A DNA stretch of 64,000 bases from Paenibacillus catalpae (GCF_900112695.1 NZ_FOMT01000001.1:1722083-1786082), one strand, 5' to 3'. Positions 24,762 through 33,126 are shown, numbered from the stretch's first letter. Notes: generated by a model from the letters alone, not told the origin. A program made the numbers and translations.

Positions 24762-26876
24762 TCAAGGATGAAACGAACGCCAGAAGTCGCCCTTCTCATC
24801 AATGATATTCATAATCTGCGAGAAAGGGATCTTGAAATCAGGAAAACCGGCTGCATAAGGCGCGATCTCGTATGGTTCAAAATAGACGTGCAGCGCATCC
24901 TGTGTCACGTAAAATGGCTGGTCCGGCTTAATCCCCTTGTACGTATCCGGGAATACATAATCATATTGCGGATCCGTCTTAATCTGCTCTCCTACAATAT
25001 CACTAATTACTTTCACATAATTACTGCCTGGTTTAAACAGATCGTTCAACGTATACATGTCGCCATTCGTAACATTGATATGCGCATAAACCTGGGTCGG
25101 CATGCCATGTGCAGCCCCGGCCGGATAATTATAACCATCCATCTCGATTTGCAGAAGGTTCTTCTTGAACATAGTTACATTAAAATCTCCGCTATACGTA
25201 TAGCCTAACTGCTCATCGCCAGAGACCGGCTTCACTTGTGACATCACTTTTAACGTTTCGTTCAACCGTTCCTGCGCAGAATGGTCTGCGATTCCTTCAA
25301 CAGCAGGATAATAAACAACATAGTCCTTGTTCGGCTTATACTTATGCTCCCTCACCAAATAAGGCAAGCGGAGCGGAATAACATTATTTGGCTCCCAAAC
25401 TATACGGCCGTTTCGATTCGCGTATTTGATCCGCTGATCAATATTAACCTGAATCAAATCATCTTCCAGCTTTAAAGTTCCGCTTCCTTCGAACCGCGGG
25501 TAACCTGGAGCCGGATTCCCGCTTGTATTAATGAAGAAAGTTGTCTTACCGTTGCTTGCGGAAGCAAGACCTTTCCTGTATTGCTGCACGTCGGTGTAAA
25601 TAAATTCCGTCAAGCGTTTGCCATCCGAATCAAAAATGGCATACATCGAACCAAGAAAAGTCTGATCCGGATCAATCGCCTTGCCGACTGCATAACGCTG
25701 CTGGCCAATAGCCGTTATATCATTATAGATCGTCTGGATGACCAGATTACCTTTCGTGTCAATCAGGCCGTATTCCGAGCCAAAGTCCTCCGCATTATTC
25801 ACAATTGCCCGACCATTCTGGAATGGAAAAGCCATCGAATAGGTCGGTTGGATTTTCACCGTGCCCTTCTCGTTAATATAGCCGTATTTCCCATTAACCG
25901 TTTGTTGGAAAGGTAATAATCCATCCCCAAGCACCCCGACAAAAGGATAATGAAATTCGGCCTCCTTCGAGCCGTCATGACGAATTAACGCATACTCATT
26001 CTCTTTGACCTTCACAATGGCATGTCGGTTCGAGAAATCGCTGGCATCTTCATAACGCAGCGGAATGACTTCTTTGCCGGAGCGGTCCACATAACCATAC
26101 AACGTTTTTCCGTCGGCCGTCTGATTATTCACCATAGCTCTGCCGTCATGCATATCCGCCATGTAGGAGTACCCTTGGCTCATGACAATATCACCCGAAT
26201 CATTAAGCAGCCGGTATTTGCCTTTCTCGTCAATAACGACGGCTCTTCCTTCCGAGAAAGGAGCAATGTAGCTGTATTTCGGTCTGACGAAATAAGCTCC
26301 GGTCGTGTTGATTAATCCATTCCCGTTATCCTCGCTTACAATGGCAAGCCCGTTGGTCTGGAAATCGTTTGCATAATCAAAACGGGCTGGGATCACCATT
26401 GTGCCTATACCGTTAATGTATCCCCACCTGGTCCCGTTCGTTGTCTTCTCGGATCCTGGATACAAAGAAATCGCCCGCGTTTCGAGAGTCCGATCATCAG
26501 GGACAATGTTACGGAATCCCTTTGGGCTCCATTCATAGACGGAACGTCTCGTCTGTTCCTCGCCAGTCCGCCAATTAATAATTAGATTATTAACCATGCG
26601 GGTTGTGACAGGAGCAGCTGTCAGTTCTGCTACACCATAACCTTCGCCTTTTGCCGCTGCAGCGATCATCCAGCCAATATGCCGGTATTGCAAAATATGG
26701 ACATAAAGCTCATCTTCCCAGCGATACACGACCGTCAGCTCCGGAACGCCGTCCCCGCTTAAATCCTGCGGATAAATCGCATATTCATTGGGAGGATTCT
26801 CCATCATGACCAGCTCCGCACCCGGAGGCAGCGAAGATTGCGCCAATCGAATAATCTGATCGTTGATCCAGTCCAT
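24762..26876 (-). CDS. WG-repeat protein with C-terminal DUF3298/RsiV-like domain
   Basis: A 704-residue protein. After an N-terminal segment with a DLSGDGVPELTVVYRWEDE stretch (VCBS-like), at least seven WG/YG repeats (GYINGIGTMVIPARFDYA, GLINTTGAYFVRPKYSYI, GYVDRSGKEVIPLRYEDA, GYINEKGTVKIQPTYSMA) run from about 140 to 460. The C-terminal 200 residues resemble DUF4163 and DUF3298 as in the anti-sigma factor RsiV (DYVVYYP, AGAAHGMPTQVYAHIN, DALHVYFEPYEIAPYAAG). No signal peptide or membrane segment is visible, unlike most DUF3298 proteins. AAAGGGG precedes the ATG by 10. Role unknown; likely a protein- or ligand-binding surface. Confidence 0.82.
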   Translation of the reverse strand: MDWINDQIIRLAQSSLPPGAELVMMENPPNEYAIYPQDLSGDGVPELTVVYRWEDELYVHILQYRHIGWMIAAAAKGEGYGVAELTAAPVTTRMVNNLIINWRTGEEQTRRSVYEWSPKGFRNIVPDDRTLETRAISLYPGSEKTTNGTRWGYINGIGTMVIPARFDYANDFQTNGLAIVSEDNGNGLINTTGAYFVRPKYSYIAPFSEGRAVVIDEKGKYRLLNDSGDIVMSQGYSYMADMHDGRAMVNNQTADGKTLYGYVDRSGKEVIPLRYEDASDFSNRHAIVKVKENEYALIRHDGSKEAEFHYPFVGVLGDGLLPFQQTVNGKYGYINEKGTVKIQPTYSMAFPFQNGRAIVNNAEDFGSEYGLIDTKGNLVIQTIYNDITAIGQQRYAVGKAIDPDQTFLGSMYAIFDSDGKRLTEFIYTDVQQYRKGLASASNGKTTFFINTSGNPAPGYPRFEGSGTLKLEDDLIQVNIDQRIKYANRNGRIVWEPNNVIPLRLPYLVREHKYKPNKDYVVYYPAVEGIADHSAQERLNETLKVMSQVKPVSGDEQLGYTYSGDFNVTMFKKNLLQIEMDGYNYPAGAAHGMPTQVYAHINVTNGDMYTLNDLFKPGSNYVKVISDIVGEQIKTDPQYDYVFPDTYKGIKPDQPFYVTQDALHVYFEPYEIAPYAAGFPDFKIPFSQIMNIIDEKGDFWRSFHP

Positions 26877-26992
26877 TCGCCAAAGTCCCCTTTCCCAGCA
26901 CGTTACATCAACTCACTATTCGTATGCGGGAAATAACGAGGAATATGACATTAGATTAGCAAGGCTTGGACTGCTTGCGATAGATCTATTGG

Positions 26993-27184
26993 TTATTTTT
27001 TCTTCCTGAATATCCAATACGTAAGGAGCGCAATAACAAAGTAGATGATGATGACCACACTTAAAGTAATCGTCCGCTCTGTCATACTCCCATCGGCAAA
27101 CAGCACAGGTCCTAAACCAAAAAACGTCACTAGCAGGAACACTGCTAACAAGAGTATACCTGGAAGTATTCGTATGCCCCCCAC
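26993..27184 (-). CDS. Small two-helix membrane protein
   Basis: A 63-residue protein with two hydrophobic segments (about 8-30 and 38-57) and a basic C-terminal tail RKKK. It follows the VOC gene by 3 bases. The nominal GTG start at 27184 lies inside the AGGAGG ribosome site; the ATA codon 8 bases after that site or a later TTG could be the true start. No recognised family. Confidence 0.5.
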   Translation of the reverse strand: MGGIRILPGILLLAVFLLVTFFGLGPVLFADGSMTERTITLSVVIIIYFVIALLTYWIFRKKK

Positions 27185-27187
27185 CTC

Positions 27188-27565
27188 CTATTTGTCCAAC
27201 AAATATTCACAAAAAACAATCCGGTTCCCGAACGGATCACCGATCCTGCACTCAAGACTATTCCACGATGTCTCTTCGAGTCCGGGTCTTGCATATTTAT
27301 ATTTTTTATCCAACAATTCCTTATGTAATTCTTTTATACCTGACATTTCAATCCGGACAGCACCGCCAGGACTGCAGTCTCCATGATGTTCGCTCAGATG
27401 AAGCCTAATATTCCCTATGGAAATCTGCATGTATACCGGCGTATCCGGTTCAAACCGGTGTTCCCAGTCCACCGTGAATCCAAGAAAATCCAAATAAAAT
27501 TCTCTAGCTTTCGCTTCATCAAAAATCCGAAGAATCGGCACCAGCTGCTCAAGCTTCATCATCAT
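27188..27565 (-). CDS. VOC/glyoxalase-superfamily protein
   Basis: A 125-residue single VOC unit (LVPILRIFDEAKAREFYLDFLGFTV at the N-terminus; ECRIGDPFGNRIVFCEYL at the C-terminus). Typical of bleomycin-resistance-like or glyoxalase-superfamily proteins. A possible metal or ligand set is EHHGDCSPGG region His residues and the C-terminal Glu. AGGGAG lies 4-10 bases before three consecutive ATG codons. First of three VOC genes in a row with a decayed gene between them. Substrate unknown. Confidence 0.85.
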   Translation of the reverse strand: MMMKLEQLVPILRIFDEAKAREFYLDFLGFTVDWEHRFEPDTPVYMQISIGNIRLHLSEHHGDCSPGGAVRIEMSGIKELHKELLDKKYKYARPGLEETSWNSLECRIGDPFGNRIVFCEYLLDK

Positions 27566-27582
27566 CAGTCTCCCTTGTGACT

Positions 27583-27717
27583 TTATCCGGTAATAGTCTC
27601 TATCAAATTCTCAATGGGTCCAATGCATTGCTGGACTTCGTCAATATGATAAAAGGTCGTCGTGGCTGAGGCAACATTGTTAATATTTCTGAAGCTGGAC
27701 GCAATATAAAACTTCAT
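27583..27717 (-). pseudogene. Internally deleted nucleoside 2-deoxyribosyltransferase-like gene
   Basis: A 44-residue frame with GGGGAGG before its ATG. The first 15 residues (MKFYIASSFRNINNV) look like the N-terminus of the nucleoside 2-deoxyribosyltransferase-like family of Bacillus. The next 29 (ASATTTFYHIDEVQQCIGPI and on) look like its C-terminus. The roughly 90 residues between, including the HTYDWT-like and GSHTE-like conserved regions, are absent, so an in-frame internal deletion is the simplest reading. It keeps its ribosome site. Family identification is from memory. Confidence 0.6.
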
Positions 27718-27788
27718 GATGCCTCCCCTATCCGTTAGGATGAAAATGGCTGCTGACGCAGCCTTAATACTGTTCACAGGTAGTAATA

Positions 27789-28136
27789 TCACTTACACAC
27801 CATTAGCAGGTTTCCATCCGGATCCTTGAAATTAAACCAATGACCATTCTCAATTCCTGTCGTTAATTCAACATTCTTCTGCCGCATAAATTGATAAGCC
27901 TGTTCGATATCTATAGTATGGAATTGGAATGCGGGCACCGTGTACACATTCTCAGGCGAATAAATTTTGCTGTCCAATATAATATCAGGTCCATCCATAG
28001 GAAGGACATAAATATGTCCAAAAAAGATCTCGCCATCTGTTGGCAGCCCTAGAATATCACAATACCAGTCACGAGCCTTTTCAATATGGCTTACCGGTAT
28101 AAAGACCCCATTGATTTTATTGGAAATAGGATTCAT
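27789..28136 (-). CDS. VOC/glyoxalase-superfamily protein
   Basis: A 115-residue protein with the VOC pattern: IPVSHIEKARDWYCDILGLP at the N-terminus and HWFNFKDPDGNLLMVCK at the C-terminus. The ATG at 28142 abuts AGCAGG; the ATG at 28136, 6 bases after it, is the better start. Between a decayed gene and another VOC gene, on the same strand. Substrate unknown. Confidence 0.85.
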   Translation of the reverse strand: MNPISNKINGVFIPVSHIEKARDWYCDILGLPTDGEIFFGHIYVLPMDGPDIILDSKIYSPENVYTVPAFQFHTIDIEQAYQFMRQKNVELTTGIENGHWFNFKDPDGNLLMVCK

Positions 28137-28169
28137 ATACATCCTGCTTTCTTATAAAGGAATAATTGC

Positions 28170-28625
28170 TTACACCTTTTGACGCATTGCACCTAGAACG
28201 ATATTGTAGCCATCGAGATCATGAATATGGGCGTTCTTAAATTCCCATCCTCCATGTTCCCCAATAAATGGTTCGAGCCCAATTAGTCCACCGCTGCTGC
28301 GGACTTCTTCCATATATTCGTCAAGTTCTTCCCAACCGATATGAATAAAAGAATCCCATCCGTATTCCGGGCCTTCCCAATCCGTTGGATAGCTTGTTCG
28401 CTTAGCAGAAACGACATTAGGTTTGACGTCCTTACTTGAAACAGCTTGCTGGAGGATAAAGCAAACCTCATCACGTTCCGCATGTCCCCAATCATCAATC
28501 GTAAATCCAAGACAATCACGGTAATAAACTTGTGACTTCTGTAAATCTGAAACGAGCCGTACCTGGATCGGTTTGCCCAGTTTAACTTTGGATATTCCTT
28601 TTTCTTCATTTAGTTGCTCACTCAT
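28170..28625 (-). CDS. VOC/glyoxalase-superfamily protein
   Basis: A 151-residue VOC protein: PIQVRLVSDLQKSQVYYRDC opening, FIHIGWEELDEYMEEVRSSGG in the middle and AHIHDLDGYNIVLGAM at the end, typical of fosfomycin/bleomycin-like or phenazine-binding relatives. The frame is open from a TTG at 28646, but GGGGGA lies 7 bases before ATG 28625. A GGAGGAGATCAGAGG-ATG start at 28696 upstream opens only 13 codons (MSLKVNVIYPKTQ) and may be a leader peptide or remnant. Confidence 0.84.
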   Translation of the reverse strand: MSEQLNEEKGISKVKLGKPIQVRLVSDLQKSQVYYRDCLGFTIDDWGHAERDEVCFILQQAVSSKDVKPNVVSAKRTSYPTDWEGPEYGWDSFIHIGWEELDEYMEEVRSSGGLIGLEPFIGEHGGWEFKNAHIHDLDGYNIVLGAMRQKV

Positions 28626-28808
28626 GAGAGATTCCCCCAATTCCAAATGTAGGATTATTGAGTTTTAGGATAAATCACATTTACTTTTAAGCTCATCCTC
28701 TGATCTCCTCCGAACTTGAGATAAGTTGCACAGAGTAACTTCGACAAGTCCGAAACTTTTACCTTTATTATCCAAAGCTTATCACAGACACAAAATGAGA
28801 ACAAGTGT

Positions 28809-28836
28809 TTGCCTTTTGGCAGAATTGTGGTATGAT
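28809..28836 (+). promoter_or_regulatory. Candidate promoter of the DinB pseudogene
   Basis: TTGCCT and TATGAT with a 16-base spacer, about 30 bases before the AGAGGAG ribosome site of the decayed DinB gene. Confidence 0.45.
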
Positions 28837-28867
28837 TTTCTAAATCAGTTATAGAGGAGATAGTGAG

Positions 28868-29123
28868 ATGATCCAGAATAAAATCCTTCATGATTTCGGT
28901 GTTCCTGGCTAAGATCATTGGAAAGCATTGAGGTCGGCGTATTCCTATCGCGGAGAACAAATGGTCAATAAGCGAAATCATTGCTCATCTCTTTAATTGG
29001 GATCGATATCTCATATCTGAAATACTGCCTGTTGTTCAAATGGGCAACGAAATGACATTCCCCGATTTTGATACTTACAATAAACGAGCATCAAATTACA
29101 TACCTGCTAGACACAATATATAA
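28868..29123 (+). pseudogene. DinB-family protein, frameshifted and truncated
   Basis: From the ATG at 28868 the frame reads MIQNKILHDFGV and then stops after 14 codons. One base out of frame, the sequence continues with FLAKIIGKH, a TGA stop at 28935, then IPIAENKWSISEIIAHLFNW, then RYLISEILPVVQMGNEMTFP, ending TAA at 29123. The ENKWSISEIIAHLFNWD block is the recognisable DinB/DUF664 helix with its first metal-binding His. The C-terminal half with the other two His is missing. Three lesions are visible: frameshift near 28904, in-frame stop, truncation. Promoter and ribosome site look intact, so the decay may be recent. Confidence 0.75.
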
Positions 29124-29154
29124 ACAAACAGCTGCCTTCTCAGGCAGCCCGTTT
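29124..29154 (-). terminator. Terminator after the GNAT gene
   Basis: GCTGCCT/AGGCAGC stem with a TCTC loop and outer ACAAA/TTTGT pairing; on the minus strand it is followed by TGTTTGTTTA. It may also stop the decayed DinB transcript. Confidence 0.65.
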
Positions 29155-29159
29155 GTCAT

Positions 29160-29714
29160 TCACCCATAATGTGTCTCATATTCAATCTTCGTGAGACCAT
29201 AAATATATTCATCATGATGTTTGCCGTTTGTGAAGATCATGTCCCGAATCCTTCCTTCTTGAACAAATCCAAGATGCTCCTGCAAGGCAATTGATCCGTC
29301 ATTAAAAGCATAGACATGAGCATTCACTTTCTGATACCGCAACTCTTTAAAGTAATATCTCAGGATAATTGTAACTGCATCGGTAGCATATCCCCGGCGC
29401 CAATGATCCCGGAATATGGATATACCGTATTTGAATGTTCCGCTTCTAGGGTTGCAATGAATGGTGCATATGCTTCCAATTAACGTGCCGTCTAACGTCT
29501 CGATTGCCAGGAAAGCATTATCTCCATCATAGGTATTAGCAGATTGGTGCTCTGCCCATTGTCTCGTACCTTCCTCTAATCTTGGAAAATGGATCTCATC
29601 ACATAACCTGGCATTATCCGAATCCAAGTCATTGTTATGAAACTTGTCCCAATCTGATAGCAGAACCGGTCGTAATCTGACCTTCTTGCCTGCCCATATA
29701 TAAGCTATGTTCAT
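29160..29714 (-). CDS. RimJ/RimL-type GNAT acetyltransferase
   Basis: A 184-residue protein with KKVRLRPVLLSDWDKFHNND at the N-terminus, the acetyl-CoA loop IFRDHWRRGYATDAV and the C-terminal block NDGSIALQEHLGFVQEGRIRD. This order is typical of ribosomal-protein alanine acetyltransferase-like GNATs. Substrate may be a protein N-terminus, an amino acid or a drug. Monocistronic, with its own terminator. Confidence 0.88.
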   Translation of the reverse strand: MNIAYIWAGKKVRLRPVLLSDWDKFHNNDLDSDNARLCDEIHFPRLEEGTRQWAEHQSANTYDGDNAFLAIETLDGTLIGSICTIHCNPRSGTFKYGISIFRDHWRRGYATDAVTIILRYYFKELRYQKVNAHVYAFNDGSIALQEHLGFVQEGRIRDMIFTNGKHHDEYIYGLTKIEYETHYG

Positions 29715-29851
29715 TTTAACCCCCCGTATGAAATGACTTGAAAATCATAGAAGCTCCGATTCTACTATTTTCAACAGTTTGGTTCGGAGCCCTTCGCCTT
29801 CCATTTTATAAAGCATAGATACTCAGCTCCTCCACTACTTCAAATATTGAT

Positions 29852-30268
29852 TTAATTCCCATATATGATTACTCTCAACTCGTCAGCATCAGCTTTCGGT
29901 ATTTTGTATCCAAGTCCACTCTTGGCTGTATCGACCAGCAAGCCAGTACTATCCGGTTTATTGTCTATATTGAGGACGTATTGTATTTGGGTATCGTCTT
30001 CAAAGGACACAAACATCCGAAAAATAACGCCATAATCAAGCTCGCCTTTTATTTTGACTGCTTTATTCATTGCACCTTCAAAGCTGCTCAATTCGCCTGC
30101 ACTAGTTATCCGCTTATGCTCGAATGGAGGATTTTCAAAATTGTTGCATAATTCGGCGCACTCCAGACTAATCGAGACTATTTTATTCTCATTTCGGTTA
30201 ACAGAATTACAACTAACCATCCCTGCTGCTAACAAGATGATCATAAAAAATTTCCAGGCTCTATTCAT
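29852..30268 (-). CDS. Hypothetical lipoprotein
   Basis: A 138-residue protein with a lipoprotein signal (MNRAWKFFMIILLAAGMVSC; lipobox AGMVSC, Cys20). The mature part begins NSVNRNENK and has no recognised domain; two further Cys (SLECAELCNN) could form a disulfide. Anchored to the outer face of the membrane. AGAGGTGACAGGAG precedes the ATG, with the better site 9 bases away. Gene neighbours give no clue. Confidence 0.72.
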   Translation of the reverse strand: MNRAWKFFMIILLAAGMVSCNSVNRNENKIVSISLECAELCNNFENPPFEHKRITSAGELSSFEGAMNKAVKIKGELDYGVIFRMFVSFEDDTQIQYVLNIDNKPDSTGLLVDTAKSGLGYKIPKADADELRVIIYGN

Positions 30269-30314
30269 CTCCTGTCACCTCTAAATCCTTCTCTACTCTC
30301 TTGAAGCCATTCAC

Positions 30315-31112
30315 TCATTTAATGGCTTTGACCGATAGCCATTGCGGAATCGCAGCGGATGGATTTTGCCGCCAATCGGTGTAGCTGTCCACTTCTTCAG
30401 TTGTCAAATGCTCACCTTCGTCCGTCGAATCATCCACCCAGAACCAACCGTCCTCCGCATACAGCTCTTCAATGTGTTTTACGCTAAGATTAGAAGATAG
30501 CATCGCATTCAAGATATCCTGCAATCGCCAATTGTATGTCGGTACCTCTCCGAAAGGCCCTGTTAAATCATATGGTTTGTTTATGGTAAGGGCTTCTTTT
30601 GCCTTTATGCCAAATGGGCGCATGAACGGATGAATATCATACATCATGTACATCCCGTTCGGCTTCAGAACTCTCCTCACATTGTTATACATAGACGCCA
30701 GATCATGAATCCAAACATGAACACCATTAGAGGTGTAGACAAAGTCATATTCTTCACTTTGCACTTGTGACAATGTCATCGTATCCTCGCATTGGAAATC
30801 AATATCCCAGCCATATTTCTTTGCAATCATGGAAGCGTTATCCAATTGTCGCTCCGAAATATCGCAGGAGGTCACTTCAGCACCCAACAGATGAAACGCA
30901 AATACAGCATGGTTATCTCCGCTCGTGGGAACCAATATACGCTTTCCTGTAAAATCCGGGAAGGACTTTCTAATCATCTCATAAGTCGTAGGATGAAAAA
31001 CGGAAGCCGGCGCTGCAATAATCCTCGCTATTGCTTCCTCTGTTCGATATTTCAGATACCAGGTATCCGACCACTCGTTCCAGCTGTCTTTGACTACATT
31101 TGCGCTGCTCAT
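30315..31112 (-). CDS. Class I SAM-dependent methyltransferase
   Basis: A 265-residue protein with the Rossmann methyltransferase order: motif I KRILVPTSGDNHAVFAFHLLG (a variant of the usual VLDLGCGxG, with PTSGD), motif II EVTSCDISERQLDNASMIAK, motif III EYDFVYTSNGVHVWI, then VLKPNGMYMMYDIHPFMRP. The diverged glycine loop is shared by a subset of small-molecule methyltransferases. Substrate unknown. 34 bases after the SDR gene on the same strand, so possibly co-transcribed. Confidence 0.85.
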   Translation of the reverse strand: MSSANVVKDSWNEWSDTWYLKYRTEEAIARIIAAPASVFHPTTYEMIRKSFPDFTGKRILVPTSGDNHAVFAFHLLGAEVTSCDISERQLDNASMIAKKYGWDIDFQCEDTMTLSQVQSEEYDFVYTSNGVHVWIHDLASMYNNVRRVLKPNGMYMMYDIHPFMRPFGIKAKEALTINKPYDLTGPFGEVPTYNWRLQDILNAMLSSNLSVKHIEELYAEDGWFWVDDSTDEGEHLTTEEVDSYTDWRQNPSAAIPQWLSVKAIK

Positions 31113-31146
31113 ATTATTGGTCTCCTTCTCACCCGGATATTGTTAC

Positions 31147-31899
31147 CTATTCCATTGCAGACACTTGATAAACATCGCCATTTTTCAACACCGGAGAACT
31201 TATGAAATGAATGATTTGTCGCGCTACGCGCGCAGGCTCAACCAGATTCCCTTCCGCTTTTTGTGCTGCAAAAAATGCTGACAATGCCATATCCGACTCA
31301 CGGGCCGTCCGCTGCATCGGAGTATCCACCATTCCCGGATCAATGGCGAACAATTGAACGGCATTAGGTTCCTGCCCCTGTTCCATGCCCACAGATCGGG
31401 AGAACATATTTAATGCTGCTTTAGCGGAGCAATACAAGCTCATGCTTGGAGCAGGATACTTGGCTGATCCGGAAGAAATGTTCACGACCCTCCTTGCATG
31501 CCAATTAGAGGTTAAACGTATAAAAGCTGAGGTTAGAAGCATTGGAGCTGCTATGTTTAGCTGCACATTATTTAAAATTTCTTCATCTGTGCAGTCTTGG
31601 ATTTCTTTAAGCGGGGTTACGGATGCTGCATTATTGATGAGGGTTATAGAATCCAAGCTGCCTGAATCTATATTAGCAATAATAGGCTGAAGAACTGGGG
31701 TTAGCTGTTTTATCCGGACAAGATCGACAGGATAAAAGGTAAACTTCCCTTCTGCGGATTGCCTACCTATATCTTCGTTATTTGTTCGGGATAGACCGAT
31801 CACTTCATTACCTTCCCTCAATAGCTGTTTGGCCATTTCCGCGCCTAGTCCACTGGAAACACCCGTAATGATGTAAACATGATTTGCCAAGATGATCAT
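31147..31899 (-). CDS. SDR oxidoreductase, benzil reductase (YueD)-like
   Basis: A 250-residue short-chain dehydrogenase. NADPH motif TGVSSGLGAEMAKQL at about 14-28, LINNAAS, active-site Ser in NISSGSAKYPA and YCSAKAALNMFSRS (Tyr-x3-Lys). The overall pattern (ITLINNAASVTPLKEI; AIDPGMVDTPMQ) matches the (S)-benzoin-forming benzil reductase YueD of Bacillus, a member of the sepiapterin-reductase branch. The natural substrate of that branch is not established. Confidence 0.86.
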   Translation of the reverse strand: MIILANHVYIITGVSSGLGAEMAKQLLREGNEVIGLSRTNNEDIGRQSAEGKFTFYPVDLVRIKQLTPVLQPIIANIDSGSLDSITLINNAASVTPLKEIQDCTDEEILNNVQLNIAAPMLLTSAFIRLTSNWHARRVVNISSGSAKYPAPSMSLYCSAKAALNMFSRSVGMEQGQEPNAVQLFAIDPGMVDTPMQRTARESDMALSAFFAAQKAEGNLVEPARVARQIIHFISSPVLKNGDVYQVSAME

Positions 31900-31974
31900 C
31901 CTCCCCTCATTAATTTCAACATTTTTCCAATATAAACAAGATTAACATATCTCTTCTATCCATGTTTCAAATAC

Positions 31975-32100
31975 TTACATCATTGCATGATTTTCCAAAT
32001 AGCAAGTAATATGCTTTGTGAGAGTATGAGTGTTAGGCACGAGACCGCCTGAAGGAGTATGCTGCACAGCTGTATACAAGGAAGCCCGCAGCTTCAGCAT
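31975..32100 (-). other. Possible 41-residue open frame in a 328-base gene-poor gap
   Basis: The stretch 31900-32227 has no clear gene. A minus-strand ATG at 32100, with GGGATGAAAAG before it, opens 41 codons (MLKLRASLYTAVQHTPSGGL, then VPNTHTLTKHITCYLENHAM and M) ending TAA at 31977. I do not recognise it; it may be a remnant or chance. The rest of the gap holds the upstream region of the Dabb gene. Confidence 0.2.
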
Positions 32101-32227
32101 CTTTTCATCCCGGCGCTTTGCTATTGATTAATATTAGCGAGATAATGTCACGATGAACTAGAAAAAACCTCCTGTTTCATGCTATAGTGCTTAAAGTTAT
32201 TGATTTGAAGAAAGCGAGGAACGAAAC

Positions 32228-32521
32228 ATGATCGATCGCACAATTCTAGTGAAATTTGGCGAGCAAACGACAACTGCGCAGCTTCAGGAAATCGTTGACC
32301 GTTTTAAGGCATTAAAGCAGCATTTGACTGGTGTCGTTGAAGTGAACGCAGGTATTAACTTCTCGGACAATAACAAGGGCTACCAGCTCGTGCTTCGCGT
32401 CAGATTCGAAGACAAAGCAGCACTTGATGCATATGGTCCAAACCCGCATCATCAAGCCGTTGCGGCACTTATCCGCGAGTATGGCCGGGAAGACAGCATT
32501 GCAGCCAATATTGAAGTATAA
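32228..32521 (+). CDS. Dabb-family (stress-responsive alpha/beta barrel) protein
   Basis: A 97-residue protein: IDRTILVKFGEQTTTAQLQE at the N-terminus, then VEVNAGINFSDNNKGYQLVL and FEDKAALDAYGPNPHHQAVA. The F-x10-Y-x-LVL pattern and YxPHPxHQAV-like block are the hallmarks of Dabb dimeric barrels. Such proteins include stress proteins and some polyketide or carboxylate cyclases; the specific role here is unknown. GAGGA lies 8 bases before the ATG. Monocistronic with a terminator. Confidence 0.88.
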   Translation: MIDRTILVKFGEQTTTAQLQEIVDRFKALKQHLTGVVEVNAGINFSDNNKGYQLVLRVRFEDKAALDAYGPNPHHQAVAALIREYGREDSIAANIEV

Positions 32522-32526
32522 ACCCA

Positions 32527-32558
32527 AAAAAAGCGATTCGCTTAGCGATCGCTTTTTT
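32527..32558 (+). terminator. Terminator of the Dabb gene
   Basis: AAAAGCGAT / ATCGCTTTT stem with a 10-base loop and a T-run on the plus strand; A-run upstream makes it work in both directions for the convergent DinB gene. Confidence 0.8.
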
Positions 32559-32584
32559 ATTTGCCTCTCTATTTTGAACTAACC

Positions 32585-33055
32585 TCAATCCCATATCTTC
32601 GGTCGTTTTACTCCCGCTGACCTTAAATAATCTAATAACTGACCTGAATGGACAGCTTCATGGTATGCAATTCTCATTAACATATCACCTAATGACCGTA
32701 TGTACCCGACATCACATCTATCAATCTGTATCTCTGTTAAATCCTCATCTGCAAAAGATTTCACTGTACTCATAAATGCATCCCGATATGATTCTGAAAA
32801 GTGCAGCTCCTCTTTGAGCGTTGTAAAAGCACGCGTCTCATAGGGGGATTCGTAACTGGTCAGACTGCCTTTATTCAACAAAGCAAGATGGTAGTAGTGT
32901 TCACTGTCCAAGACATGGCGGATCATCTCTTGTATGCTCATGGCCTCTGGATCCGGTTTCCAGTCAAAATATTCCTCGGGGATGCTGTCCCAAATAATCA
33001 GACTTCTGCGACGAACCTCATTCAAGTTCTGAATTATAGCGTCTAAGGCTTTCAT
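32585..33055 (-). CDS. DinB-family protein
   Basis: A 156-residue four-helix protein. Metal-binding His candidates fall in EMIRHVLDSEHYYHLALL and in IAYHEAVHSGQLLDYLR, the DinB/YfiT-like triad. Such proteins are metal-dependent transferases (thiol or bacillithiol S-transferases in known cases). Its substrate is unknown. One of three intact DinB genes in the window, with a fourth decayed copy at 28868-29123; they are not obviously close paralogues of each other. Confidence 0.86.
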   Translation of the reverse strand: MKALDAIIQNLNEVRRRSLIIWDSIPEEYFDWKPDPEAMSIQEMIRHVLDSEHYYHLALLNKGSLTSYESPYETRAFTTLKEELHFSESYRDAFMSTVKSFADEDLTEIQIDRCDVGYIRSLGDMLMRIAYHEAVHSGQLLDYLRSAGVKRPKIWD

Positions 33056-33126
33056 AACGACTTCCTTTCAAGCTCTATTTACCGTCAATTATACCAGAAC
33101 TTACGTTCGCTATAAAACCCCCTCGC

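Noticed and set aside
28655..28981. 108-codon minus-strand open frame
   Set aside because: Most of it is antisense to the decayed DinB gene and lacks any family feature; only its last 13 codons have a ribosome site.
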